NCBI GenBank assembly: GCA_916613615.1 | Contig: OU744724.1 | Span: 28,568,171 to 28,632,170, forward strand | Length of the DNA: 64,000 bases | Direction of reading: 5' to 3' | Origin: Steromphala cineraria | Lineage: Eukaryota; Mollusca; Gastropoda; Trochida; Trochidae | Shown: positions 48,501 through 62,200 of the stretch, piece after piece | Layout of the letters: every line of letters starts with the position of its first letter | Numbering within the stretch: position 1 is the first letter of the stretch | Position numbers and translations under genes: made by a program | The notes under the pieces: model-generated | The model's database searches: none | What the model was told of the DNA's origin: nothing | The model's input: only the letters and a program-made list of their open reading frames with translations

Positions 48501-50329
48501 CAATATGAATATGATAAATTTGGAAAAAAAAAAACAGAAACCTAATGAATTTAATGGCTAGGAAAATACTGGTCAAAAACAAATCAGATATGCAGGTATC
48601 ATTTTACCTGAAGATAATCTTTTATACAAAAAAATAAATGAAAAAGAAGGCCCCAAAATCTTGTTGATGTAACTTTCCGGGAGTTCTAATGAAAATATCA
48701 AAATGAAATTCCTCTTCCCGAAAACATTGCCAAGTCATATGTAACACAAAACGCATCTTCAGTAACTATGCATGAAAAAAGAAATATTTTTTAAATTGCC
48801 TCACATTTGAATGGTCAGTGTTTGGGTTTGTTATTCAGGTTTAACACACTCATTTATATACACACGAAAAAATATAATTGACAAGAATATTTTGATATCG
48901 TAATTTACACACTGCAAATTTTGAATTTCTGACAGATAACCAAACAATTTGAAATGAGATTCATATCAAGATTTTGATTACATAATTCATTTCAATAAAA
49001 ATATAATAAAAAGTATACAAGGACTAGATTTAAATGCATTTCAATTTGACAAGATGTTATGATTGCAGTAAAAATGTAAATATTATTATTCTGGCCAAAT
49101 ATTTTAAAAACACTTCAATAATTACAAGAAATGTTTTGAATGAGCCGCTCATATCTATGAAATTCTATGCCATATTTTGTTTGAAAATTGCACAACACAA
49201 GTGATAATCAATAAATGCAGGATTCCATAAATTTCAGGGTCAATCGAATAAAAAATTCTGAATTCTTAGACGAACTTTACAAAACACTTTACTTGTTGAA
49301 TATGAAAAGTTCATTATAATCAGTTAGTCAAATAAACCATAATTATTTCTTTAAAACTTAATCTGTTAAATCCAATCACAAGAAACAGTCCTAAAAACAA
49401 TATCCCACATCATAAGACAAAAAGGTTTAACAAATTTAGCTTTTTGTAAAATATATTTATATACAGTAATCACTAAAATATATGCACTAATACAATATAT
49501 ATATATATATAATGGTAAAAGGGAATAATATCACAATTGTATATCCATCTGTGTGACTAGCTACGTTATCAAAATATTTAGACTACATCAACCATGGAAA
49601 CACAAAAATGATTTATTTCCTCTGGTACATACTAACCACCTTAACAATAACATTATTAACAACTAATTGTAGATAGCTATGAAATTTGTTTGTATATATA
49701 CAGGTGATACACTTTACGTTGTAGAAAAATTAAATTTGGTTGAGAACAACAAATATCTGACGATTATTTCAGGTTGTTAGTTCAAGAAGGATGTCAAAGC
49801 ACAACATTCAGTATAAGTTTTTTAAAGATTTTTAAAATCAAAGATGAATAAGGTTTTTTTAATAACTATATTTGAAGGTGATTTCTAATTACCTTTGGAT
49901 TTTGTTTAGGAAGAAAGTCATATCACAATAATAAAAGATGAATTATGGCTTGTTGTATATACCATAATTTCTTCATTAATTTGACATATCCAATAATTTG
50001 CCCACATTATTTTTTACAGTGGTCACAAACTCAAATATCTTCTAAATTTCAACAAGTGCGGTACATGCAAATTCTTAAAACTGATTTTTTTAATACCTTT
50101 GGAAAAAGTTATACATAATAAATTGATTAAATCAAAATATCAATAGACTTATCTTGAGACTCCTTTCAATTTCAAGGAATGGCAGCTACTAATTAATTTA
50201 ACAGATTAAATTGGACAGTTAACACTCACAAAAACCATGCATCTTAGTTTCCGGTTGATGAATATGAAATACACATAATATATTGGTTTTCAGTATTTAG
50301 TTCCCAACATTTTTCTAAATCAGAATCCA
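48501..50329. other. AT-rich DNA, no gene seen
   Basis: Only simple-sequence runs such as (TA)n near 49495-49510 stand out. Confidence 0.4.
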
Positions 50330-50730
50330 AACTCACGAAACAAGGGCCATAACTCTGTAAAAAATAATTGCATGCCTTTCATTTCAAACTCCATCAAGGT
50401 AGTGATACCCTGAAATAACGAAGCAAATTGATTATCCTATCTTAATAGTTTATGAAAAAATTTTCCCTTTGAAAATACCTTCCAACAGATTCCAAAACCT
50501 GGAACAAGGGAAATAATTTTGTACAAAATAATTGCACACTTCTGCTTTTCCAACTCCAAGGTATTTATACTCCGATGAGACACAACAAATTTGGTTATCC
50601 TATCATAACAGTTTCTGAGAAAAGTTAATTGTCCCCGCAACTAGGTGGGACAGACAGACACACGGATGAAGTTCAAACCTATATCCCACTTCCACTTTGT
50701 GACGGGAAATAAAACAATTATATCGTCAAC
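50330..50730 (+). repeat. dispersed-element-like sequence with internal duplication
   Basis: CAAGGGCCATAACTCTGTAA then ATAATTGCA near 50342 is echoed by CAAGGGAAATAATTTTGTAC near 50505. It ends with TGGGACAGACAGACACACGG and TTTGTGACGGGAAATAA. The form resembles a dispersed element, but I could not fix its ends. Confidence 0.4.
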
Positions 50731-50934
50731 ATTCACTTTTACAAATTTCATCAATATCACTCCATGGAATACATCCAAGCGCTATAAGTGACAATAACAT
50801 CAACCTCATTCTATCACCAGTTTCGTATACAATATTCACCAATGAAAAGGCTTTTTTAGTAAAAGTGAACAATATTTCCACATTTTTTTTCATCAATGAA
50901 AAGGGAAAAGATAAAGAATTGATCCTTGGTGAAC

Positions 50935-51300
50935 ATTTCTATGGTGAAGTGATCCAACTGTAAAATTGATCTATTTTTTATTAGACTTTTATCAAATTTA
51001 CATGGTAACCTAAAAAATAACCTGTGTGTTTCCTATTCCCGATACTTTGTGAATATTCCTATGGTGAAGTGAACCCACTGTAAAAATGATGAATCTATTT
51101 TTTATTAGACTTTTATCAAATTGACATGGTAGCCTAAAAAATAAACTCTGTGTTTCCTATTCCCGATACTGTGAACATTCCTGTGGTGAAATGAACAAAC
51201 TGTAAAAATGACGAATCTATATTTTATTAGAATTTAATCACATTTACATGGTAGCTTAGAAAATCACCTCTGTTTCCTATTCTTGGTACCCTCCTGTCAC
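50935..51300 (+). repeat. about 121-bp tandem repeat, three units
   Basis: ATGGTGAAGTGA(T/A)CC(A/C)ACTGTA at 50941 and 51061, with a third unit near 51183. Each is followed by TTTTATTAGACTTTTATC and GTTTCCTATTC. Confidence 0.88.
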
Positions 51301-51511
51301 TGCCTTGCCAGTTATTTGCTTGAAGGGTCATTGGCAAATGAATTTCTTAATTTATTTTTTCTTAATTTAATTAATTGATATTAGTTTATAATAACATTTC
51401 ATATATCATCCTCTGAGGGTCAAAAACATCTCATTACTCAACCAGATTCTCTATTGTGGTAGAAGATACATCAAGTTTCAAGCAAAAGGGGCCATTTTTA
51501 TATGAATATAG

Positions 51512-51652
51512 GGAGAAACCATGAAACCGAGGGTATGGTAAGGTTGTAGACCCCGATAGGAAGGAAAATCCTGAGGATGCAAAGCAAGTGAAGGTTTTCC
51601 TGACTATAAGGGTCTACAACCTTACCATATCTGAGGATAAATGTTTTCTCTA
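51512..51652. repeat. 141-bp palindromic element
   Basis: ATGGTAAGGTTGTAGACCCC in the left arm pairs with GGGTCTACAACCTTACCAT in the right. The outer GAGAAACCAT and inner GGAAAATCCT parts also pair loosely. Confidence 0.7.
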
Positions 51653-53282
51653 TATCTTATAAATCATTTGAGGTAGTGAAATTGATTCGGTTAATCGACT
51701 TGGTTTGGGAAATGTATTCTCTAAAAAGAAATAGCGTCTTGCAATTAGAAAAATAAATCTGCGTTTTCATGGGATCATTTTATTTACTTAAAAAACATAT
51801 TACTGCTCCTTAATAATTATTAATCACAGACCATATCACTTATTTAAAAGGTAAGTGACATTTTCTCCTATTAGTGCTTAATTCAGGAACCCGATATCCT
51901 GCTTCACAGAAATATAGTAAAATCATATTTCAAGAAAGTTAGCTAGTTATTCTTGGAGCATTATGCAGAACAAGGACTACCATAAAATTAACATTCTTAG
52001 GTATTCATAGTACAGACTTTATCAAAGATTAGGACTTTCATTTCCAAAAGGGCCAAAAGCAAAAAATAAACAACAGTAGACTTGAATTTATTCATTCGTA
52101 TTACGTTACATTGGTATTCGCCATAGGGAATCCTTAAGTGGATCCGAATTCGATGACTTCTTCATGCCTTACCGCAACATTTGTCGCTAATATTTTGTCG
52201 ACCCTTGGGGAAACTTCATTGGACCATGTTGGGAAAAAGCTCTTCAAACGTGAGACTAACGATGATACAGGTGAAAATGAATATGGTGTATTTCAGAACT
52301 TTGATGGTGCATAGTGTACAGTACGAGAGTTGTGTTATGAGTCTCTCTCAAGAATGACAAGACAACCACCATGATTCGAGCCTCGGAAAGTAAATCAATA
52401 TTGCACATGAAAAGGTTAAGCTCTCTGTTGCTTCATCAAATGCTTCATTCAGAAAAAGATATAAAACATATTTCATAAACAGGTTTTGTTCATTTTCTAT
52501 TCAAAACATTTAAGTAAAAAATCTCGATTGTCTACGAAATATTTTAAAAAGCTCTTACATGGTCAAACAACAATAGTTACATTAATGCCAAATTAGCATT
52601 GTCTATTTCTTCTAAAAATGGCTAAACTAAAATCATAAATTGTACTAAAACATTATTAAAAAGATAAGAATATTTACAGTGAATATGAGATCTTAATATT
52701 CTCTCATATTGATACCTGCCTACCGGAATATTTGTCAATAATATATTTATTTTAACATTGAAGTTTTTCATGTTCTTGAGCATAGTCTAATTATAACATG
52801 AGCAAACAGGTTTCATTTTGAAATATAAAGATATGCAATCAAAATAGATAATCAATGAAATATACAATAAAACCTTGAAAAGGTATTTTAAATTCCATCG
52901 ATATTTCACAATTCAAAACTTTGCCATTCTGAATAATGTTTTTTTTATATTGATTATACAAATTAATAGCTATTGTAAGCCAAGTTATTGGAATTGGTTT
53001 TAATAATAGTCAAGCCATTCAACTATTACATACAACATACAATATTTGATGCAATGAGACACATTTTCTAGATGCATCAAATCTAGAAAAATTGCACCAT
53101 TTCAGAACTTGCATTGAATAAATAATCCATATTTAAGACATATGTCTAGCAAACATTACAACTTTAAGTGATATCCAGAATCTAAAAATCTTAAATATAT
53201 CTAAAAACATTAAATATCAATAAAACTCAAATAAAACTGTTTGGCATACCTAACCTGAGTAATTAAATCTAAAAATCGTAAT
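51653..53282. other. PLC-beta 3' flank, probably including its 3' UTR
   Basis: AT-rich sequence downstream of the PLC-beta stop. Minus-strand AATAAA occurs at about 52746 and 52086; I cannot say which is used. No gene is seen. Confidence 0.35.
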
Positions 53283-56200
53283 TTACATCGCTGTTGTTTC
53301 CTCTCTGCTGTTGACCCCTGACCCTCCGTTTAAATGTGAACCTGACTTATCGGTGTTTGGAACCGGTGAAGATGGTTTTGAGGGAATGGAATGAGACGAA
53401 GACTGCGAGGGGGATGACGTCTCAGATGGAATCTTTGCGGGGGACATCTTGGCGCTGATGGGATAGCTAGAGTCGCCTCCCCCTGACACCGGAAGTTTGT
53501 CCTTGTGTTTCTCCATGATGCTGTCACACTTCTCGGTGAACTCTTCCTGGTGCTTCTTCAGGACCTGCTCGAGATAAATAGCAGGATTGAGTACTTTCAT
53601 TAAGATAAACCCATAGGCACATTCATTCTCTCCCCACAGAGGCAGCTCAGTCATATTTTTTCATTAACAGTGTGAGAGGGAAAATATTTGAAAATCAGAT
53701 ATGGATATGGTTTTTCATTAAAAAGATACTGTTTTATAATTGTGTCAATTATTATTTGTTTTATGATTAATTTCATTTTACTAATTTACCAAATAAAAAC
53801 TAATGAGAAGGTAAACAGCGATGTTTTGTAGAAGGAAGAATTATCTCCCCTTGATGTTAAATTTCAACGAAAGCTTTGTCGAACAACACGGAAATAGCCA
53901 AGGTTTTGGGAATGACCATTTTTTAAACGCGTTGCTGATTGCACAACTAACTTCGATTACTTTTCTATCCCATGTATAAGACGTAATAGAACTGAGGCTA
54001 ACTCAGGTATGACTGAGCTGCCTCTGTGGGGAGAGAATGAAGTACATTGTGCCTAGCAACTAAATAGCTGTGAACAAATGAGAGATGCTGCCAATACCAA
54101 TTAAAGGAAGATGGACACAGGGTAGTTTTGTTTCTATAAGTCAAATGGGGGTTCCATAATTTCCTGGCTTTTGATTGGTTCCTAAAAATCATCAAAATGA
54201 ATTTTGTTCCAGTACTACTTCATTCATCTGTAAAGCTTTCCAACCCGTAACTGAGCCTGCACAACTGCGTGTAGAACAGTTCTCTACTGCAGACAAAGTT
54301 GTCGAGCTCCTGCATTTCAAATCTTATGAGATATAGACTACCACTCAGAGTGATATAATTTGAAGTAAATGTTGATGACATGCATATCAAACTAGATTAG
54401 CGTTTGCGGGATACCGCAAAAGCAGAGCAGCCCCGGAACTTGGGGTTTCGCCTTACCGGCCTTTACAGGCCTCACCAAATTAGGAATTTTCTCGTGACCT
54501 TGACCTTTGACACTCAAGGTCACACAATCAATGAACACATTTCATTGACTATAACATTATTGTAATGAAATAAAGTGTTAACAACTAAATTAATCTTTTT
54601 TTTCTCCATATATGTTGACCTTGCTATGACCTTGACCTTCGACAGTTCGTACCCGAAACTTTTTGAAAATTTTGTACTTCTCAAGAGATAATATATTCAA
54701 AATCTAAACTTCATAGCACAAAAACTTTTCAAGTTATTGTGTTTACAAGGAATTGCAATAACTCATATCTCATGACCTTGACCTTTGACCTTCAAGGTCA
54801 CACAATAATTGAACACTTTTTATTGAGTATAACAATCATGTATTGATTAAAAGTGATCATAGTTAAAATAAAGCATTTTCGCTAAACCATGCTTAAGTCA
54901 TGACCTTGCTGTGACCTTGAACTTTGAGGGATTGTAGCCGAAACCTTTTCAAATTATTTTACTTTTCCAAGGATGATATATATACCAAGTTAGAGCTTCA
55001 TAGCACAAAAACTTTTCAAGTTACCGTGTTTACAAAGAATTTTGCGGTGATTTTATAACTCGTGACCTTGACCTTTGGACTTGAAAGTGAACGTGTCATA
55101 ATGATTCCCTGGAAGTATTAACATTTAGACATGTTCATGTGTTCTGAAAAGCTAAATGGGATAAAGTTACACCCAAATTTAGTGCATTTTGTAATAACTC
55201 ATATCTCATGACCTTGACCTTTGACCTTCAAGGTCACACAATCATTGAACACTTTTTATTGAGTTTAACAATCATGTATTGATTAAAAGTGTTCATAGTT
55301 AAAATAAAGCATTTTCGCTAAAACATGCTTACGTCATGACCTTGCTGTGACCTTCACCTTTGACGGATTGTAGCCAAAACCTTTTCAAATTTGTTTACTT
55401 TTCCAAGGATGATATATATATTTATATACCAAGTTAGAGCTTCATAGCACAAAAACTTTTCAAGTTATCGCGTTTACAAGGAATTCTTAGAGTGAATACA
55501 TATCTCGTGACCTTGACCTTTGACCTTGAAAGTGAATGTGTCAAAATTGTTCACCGAGGTATGAGTAGTAAGGTATGAATAAGAGTTCTGGAAAGCTTAG
55601 TGGAAAAAAGTTATAGCTATTAGTACGAGTGGCGGCGGCGGCGGCGATGGAAACTTCACAAAAATAGAGCCATTGGCTCTGTAGCTCATCAGGCATCATA
55701 TCAAGTTTGCTTTATACAGGCAAGATGAGCTAAAAATGAAACTGATGTTACCTATTGCAAGAAAACCTATAAAAAAATTACAAAACAAATGTATTATTAT
55801 TCAACACTTTCTAGATCGCCAATATCAGACAGTGAAAGAAGTCCACACTAAAATATCCAAGGAGAAATAAATTTGCCATAGACTGTCATCTAATGGAGAA
55901 AAATAGGTTTTTAAGATTGTGACCCCTGTGACCCTATTTGGGGTCATGGGGTCACAAAACCTACAGTTTAGAATCCCAATTGGCCAAGGAGTCTACATGC
56001 AGTCTTTCAGCTCAATAGACCTTTAGGAGCTAAAGATGATGATGAAAATAAGTTTTTAAGGTTGTGACCCCTGTGACCCTATTTGGGGTCATGGGGTCAC
56101 GAAATCTACAATTTAGCATCCCCATTGGCCAAGGAGTCTGCACATATCATTTTCAACTCTTTAGTCCTTTTAGTACTGGAGAAGAAGATGATAATAGGTT

Positions 56201-59200
56201 TTTAAGGTTGTGACCCCTGTGACCCTATTTGGGGTCACAGGGTCACCAAAGTTACAAATTAGAATCTACATTGTCCAAGGAGTCTGCACATATAATTTTT
56301 AACTCTCTACTCCTTTTGGAACTGGAGAAGAAGATGAAAATAGGTTTTTAAGGTTGTGACCCCTGTGACCCTATTTGGGGTCACAGGTTCACCAAAGTTA
56401 CAAATTAGAATCCCCATTGGCCAAGGAGTATGCACATATCATTTTTAACTCTCTAGTCCTTCTGGAACTGGAGAAGAAGATGAAAATAGGTTTCTAAAGT
56501 TGTGACCCCTGTGACCCTATTTGGGGTCACAGGGTCACCAAAGTTGCAAATTAGAATCTCCATATGCTAAGGTACTTGTACACAAAATTTCAGCTCTCTA
56601 ATGTGTATGGTTCATGAGGAGAAGTCGAAAGTGTCAAAAGTTTACGGACGGACGACGGACGATGGACGACAGACGGACGGACGGACGCCGGACGACGGGC
56701 CATGCCATAAGCCCATCTGGACGAGCTAAAAATTGATAGCAGCCCCGTCCTTAGGCGGGGCTGCTAACTATGGGTTTTCAACAGCTCAACACATATTCTT
56801 GTACACCAAAAGATCTTTCCTGTTTGTTAACAATGTTACTGTGGCTTAAAACAAGATTTATTTACTTGATATTATTTGACTTTATCAATTTGACTTGATA
56901 GTAGTTGGTAGCAAATCCAAAAAGGAAAGTCTCAAGGGTTTGAACTTTTTGGAATAATGTTCAAAAACGCCCTTAAAAATTAAACCTTCAGGATAATTAA
57001 TCACCAATCAACAGTCAACCATCCCCGCTTCCTGGATCCATTCAACAGATAGTTTTGCTCACGGCAGATTTTCATCAAAAACAAAACTATGCTCGATAAA
57101 GGGACATTGCCTTCATGCTAAATGCTATTCTTACAGCCAGGTACCATAGCCACAGATTTAACGAACATAAATAATGCTACAAATGGTTCTTAATTTACCT
57201 CATCCTTCTCTTTTTCATACTCTGATTTGACTTCTCCCAGTTTGAGCTGTAATTCTTCCAACTTCTTCTCAAGAATGTCTTTCAGCTGTAAAGAAGTTGT
57301 AACATACCATTGAATAATTTTCATGTGTCATGAGAATAACATACAATTGAAATATTTGCTGCTTTATCATTCAACTTCAATTGGAAAAAAATTCAAATTT
57401 CAAAGAGAACAAGTGTTTGCCACTAATGTGGCAATGTCCCCCGCCGCTTGGATATTGCGATAGAATTGTCACGTTTCAAAAGTGGTCAAAGTGCCGTTGT
57501 GACCTTGAAAACAAGGTCCAGGTCACCCAAAGTGACTGGTGTCTGTGTAAATCCCAAATGTAGTCTCAAACCAAACTTGAAGACATTTGGTGCAGTGGTT
57601 TATGAGATATCAAGTAAAGAGTTTCAAAAGTGGTGACCTAGAAATTAAGGCCTAGGTCACCTTAAGTGACTTGTGTCTGCGCAATCCCTCAATGTAGGCT
57701 GTGACCAAATTTGAGGACATTTCATGAATTGGTTCATAAGACATAAGATGTTTCAAAAGTGTTCAAGGAACTGTGTTGACCTTGAAAATTAAGGTCAAGG
57801 TCATCCAAAGTATTTGGTATCTGCCTAGTCCCAAAATGTAGGCTGTGACTAAATTTGAAGACATCTTGTAAAACGGTTCAGGAGATATTGTGTAAACAAG
57901 AGTTTCAAAAGTGGCCAAAGGGTCGTAGTGACCTTGAAAATATTGTCAAGGTCACCTGAAATGACTGGTGTCTTTGTTATCCTCCAATGTAGGCTGTGAC
58001 TAAATTTGAAGACATTAGGTGCAGCAGTTCATGAGCAATTGTGTTAACAAGTGTTTCAAGAGTGAACAAAGTGCTGTTGTGACCTTGAAAATAAGGTCAA
58101 GGTCACCGAAAGTGACTGGTGTCTGCGTAATTTCCTAAGGTAGGCTGTGACCAAATTTGAAGACCTTGGGTGCAACAATTCATGAGCTATCGTGTTAACA
58201 AGAGTTTCAAAAGTGGCCAAAGTGCCGTTGTGACCTTGAAAATAAGGTCAAGGTCACCAAAAGTAACTGGTGTCTGCGTAATCCCCCAAGTGAGGCTGTG
58301 ACCAAATTTGAAGACTTTGGGTGCAACGGTTCTTGAGATATCGCGTTAACAAGGATCCGGACGTACGGACGCCGCTGAATACAATGTCCCCCGTTCCGCG
58401 TTGCGGCGGGGGACAACAAGGCTAACATTGTTGAAAAAGATATAGATGAAAGAACTGTTGTTGAATATGACTTACCCGTTGTCTCTCTTGTACAACAACA
58501 CTGATGTGTTTCGTTTGAGCTTCTCGCTTTATTCTGCAAAATAAAAAGCAAAACAATTACAGCTACTGATAAAACAAATCAAAAGTGAGCACAGCTCATA
58601 ACCACCTCTGTACTTTCACCACCATTATATAACAATGATCAATTTAAAAACATTGTTTTAGTAATGAAATGTTTGTTTTAGGGCCAAAATTCCAAATATT
58701 TTGGTACCCTAGAATTGAAACAACCAAAACGCACATCTGCACTTCATAGGTAACATCCATACCAAATTTGAAGTTTCAAAGTCAAATTGTTTTCAAGTTA
58801 TGCTCCGGAAAAGATGTTGGACGCACGGACAAGCGGAGGGCAATATACCCCACGACTACGTCTTAGTGCGTCGTAGCAGGGGTATAATAACAATAGCTGA
58901 TTCAGGTCAATTTATTGTCAATTGCTATCGCTGCCAACCAACATCCATCATAAGCATCATTCAATCAGAAATAATATAAACCTCAGGTGTCATAATCGTG
59001 TCATTTTGGAGGTAATTCTTTTCTCTGGTAAACCTGCTTTCAATGTCACATCGCTTCTCACCGGGACATTCTAGAATAATTTTTATTTTTACATATTTTA
59101 CATTTTATACAAGACTCATAACTTGTAAACATTACGAAACAAACAAATGGATTTGTAAAATTTGAATTTTTAACAAATTCTGATTTAACGTTTCAAGCGG

Positions 59201-62200
59201 GATTCGAACCCGCAACCTCTATGTTGTTAAACAGCGCTCGTACCGCCTGAGCTACCGAGGCCTGTTGTCAGCAAATGTTCATTTTGTTGTGTCATCACTG
59301 ACACTGTAATTTTTATATACATAATGTTAATATATATTAAATTTGATTCTAAAATCGTATGATTGATTCTAAAAGTGTATATTTAAAGTCTTTCGCGAAG
59401 AGCTGCTGTTAAACAGACAACTTGCAAGGATTGGCTGCGTTTGTGCAATACTTTCAGTGTTATTATATATTTCAATATTTTTACCGAGTTTTTCGTCCTT
59501 TCCTTTGCTTTATATGACAGATATTAACCTGTCCCTCGGGTTTTATTGAAATGTAAACATTCGGGGTCGGGGAAACCCTAGGGTCTACGGCCCACGGCTT
59601 TCCCCTCACCCCTCGTGTTAACATTTCAATACAACCCTAGGGACAGGTTAATATCCTTTACATCACCACTGCTAACCAGCCACAATCCATGTTGACTGCA
59701 AGGACTCACACCACAACCCTCACCACCACACGCAACTCTGCCCACTATTCATCTTGACTGCATGGACTCACACCATCACCACGCCACCCCACACACTCAA
59801 CTCTGCCCATCCACTATCCATGCACCCACCTGGAGAGTTCCTGCTTATCCTTATGCTTCTTGGCCAGGACCTTCATGTTCTCTCTGTTCTGCTGGTCCAT
59901 CCTTTTGGTCAGTTCCCCCACCTCCCGGTCATGGAGCTCCTGCAGCCGCTTGATGTGGTCAGCATGACTGGAAGTGACCACCTGCTGGAGACTGGCGTAC
60001 AGGACATCATGGTGTCGCTGGTAGATGTTGAGCTCGGCCTGGTAGTGGTCCTTGCACAGAGCAATGTAGATCTGTGCTTGTGCCTGTCTCAACTCCGTCA
60101 TCTGGAGGTGGGAGTGAATAAGACTGTTAGTAACAATGAAAGGTTCCAAAGAATGTCATGAAATATTTTGAGTAATAGACAAGAAGATGCTCAGATGCAA
60201 AGGTAGATATAGGTCACAGATCTGTGATGGTCTCAACTGTCATCTGGAGGTGTGAGTGAATAAACTCTTGGTTAAAGTGATGCAAGATGTCAATCTAATC
60301 TTAGTAAGGAATTATTTTTCATTACTCGCTCGTGTAAGACACCGCATGGTAGTATTTATATGTTAATGGTTAACTATAGTGCAATACGAGACAGCAAGTA
60401 CGATGTCACAGTAGTTTGTTGTTATGATGTCACAATGTAAGCATACCGTCACTTTGGCTGCCCAGTTGCGGAAATGTTACTTTAAGCACTCTGTCCGCAA
60501 GTTTGCTTGAATTTTAGGACAGGTAATAAACAGAATATTAAACCTCCTTCCATTCAATACTATTTCTTTTACACTTGTGAGTGATTTGGTATGAAACTTG
60601 CTTTGTTTTATACAAAATCATAAACTTGTTCAATAAAATAGTATTTAATGGAAGGTTGTTTAGGATCCTCTATGACTAACAGACCAAAAGATAGATGCAA
60701 AGACTGACAAAAGTCACATAGATCTTTGCTTGTGCCTATGTTGGTGACTATGATGCAAGATGTCATGTCATTTTATAACTACAGACCTGTTGTTCTTTCT
60801 CCTTCTCAAACTGGTTCTTCTCCTCATAGCACTTGGCCTGTACGTCCCCGAGACCTTGTCCCGTCTTGCCGGCCTTCTTGAGCGACTTGCAGTGAGTCTT
60901 GTCGAGGTTCTTGCCGAGCTTCTCCTGACTCAAGGCAAGCTTCTCCAGCTGCTGGGCATGTGTGTCTATCATGTTCTCCCTAGCCTGAATAAAGTGACAG
61001 GATGTGTTGTTATAAACCTAGTTATTAAGAAGAATACCAATATGTGCATTATTTTGCCTATAGAGAATCTCAAACTCAAACTGTACAACTGCACGCTAAA
61101 CCAAATGGTATACCGCTTCGCCACAACAGCTTGGACAAAATGAGATGACTTCGTATGTCCGCTTAAACCTACACTTGAATAAGTAAGCGTGATTTTATGG
61201 GTGATTCTTTTCCATTTATAACAGGATTAGGGGACATGGTTCATACAGTCAAAACAGAATAAAATTCCAGTACATTTCAAGGACTTTTCAAGGACATTTT
61301 ACCATTTTTCAAGTTCATATATTCGCAGGTCAAGTGACAAAACTTTCAATATTGATGACACCATTTTGCAAAGTGCCACATTGCAACATCGGAATTTCCC
61401 GATTGTGAGAAGCGGAAATTACGGATCTTGTTGGAATGATTGGAAGCTCGCAGACTAGTGCAATTTAGTGGTTACATATCTTTTGAGAGGATCCCAGATC
61501 AATTTGATACTGAAGTTTAATTGACAAATCAGTGTCAGGCAATTTCAGAACAGATTTTCCTGATGAAACATCCCGTGGATGATTTAGTGTAGAGCAAGGT
61601 AATATTCAGCCCATTCCCACCAACCTTCTCATGTTTCCTCCGAAGAGTCTCCAACTCCTTGTCCCGTTTACCAACTGACTTCAGGAACGGCTTCTGCAGC
61701 TTCAACGTGGACAGTGGCACTGGCGTCAGAAGTTCCGGGTCTGGGGGAGAATTGGTAAAATAGTCATCAGTTAAAAATTTGCTAATAAAGTACATCATCC
61801 CACGGTTCAAATTATTTGTTGAATACTACGGACAAGAGGAACTTCAATGTCAATGATGAAATCTAATTATCCAAAAATTCATAGTGTTGGTTGAAGTTTC
61901 CAACAAAACTTTCATATACACAGTTGGACAAAAGTGTCAAATTTTTTTTATGAAAGACTTACTAAATTTCGTACTCACCATTTAGCTTTGTTGTCAGTGC
62001 TACTGAAACTGATGTTCCATTCTGGTCTACTGTGTTAGAAATTCTGTTCAAGTTGCCAACTAGAAAAAAAAGAATATTTTTAAGGCAAAGTAAAAGTTTA
62101 GCTCTCTAAAATCATTGGTTCAGGGGTCTCTATATTGTAAGTCTCCATATAGCCAAAATGTTGTTCTAAAAATTTTAGCTTCCTGTCCACTGCTTTTGTA

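Noticed and set aside
53565..53654. N-terminal extension of the last PLC-beta exon to an ATG
   Set aside because: The extra residues come from intron and the end of a MITE; the CGAGCAG|GTCCTG acceptor gives phase 0 with the preceding exon.
59189..59261. Functional tRNA-Val (AAC)
   Set aside because: The acceptor and anticodon stems do not pair; only the D and T arms and pol III boxes are sound.
59754..60161. 135-codon plus-strand frame
   Set aside because: Antisense shadow of the PLC-beta coiled-coil exon 59830-60101.
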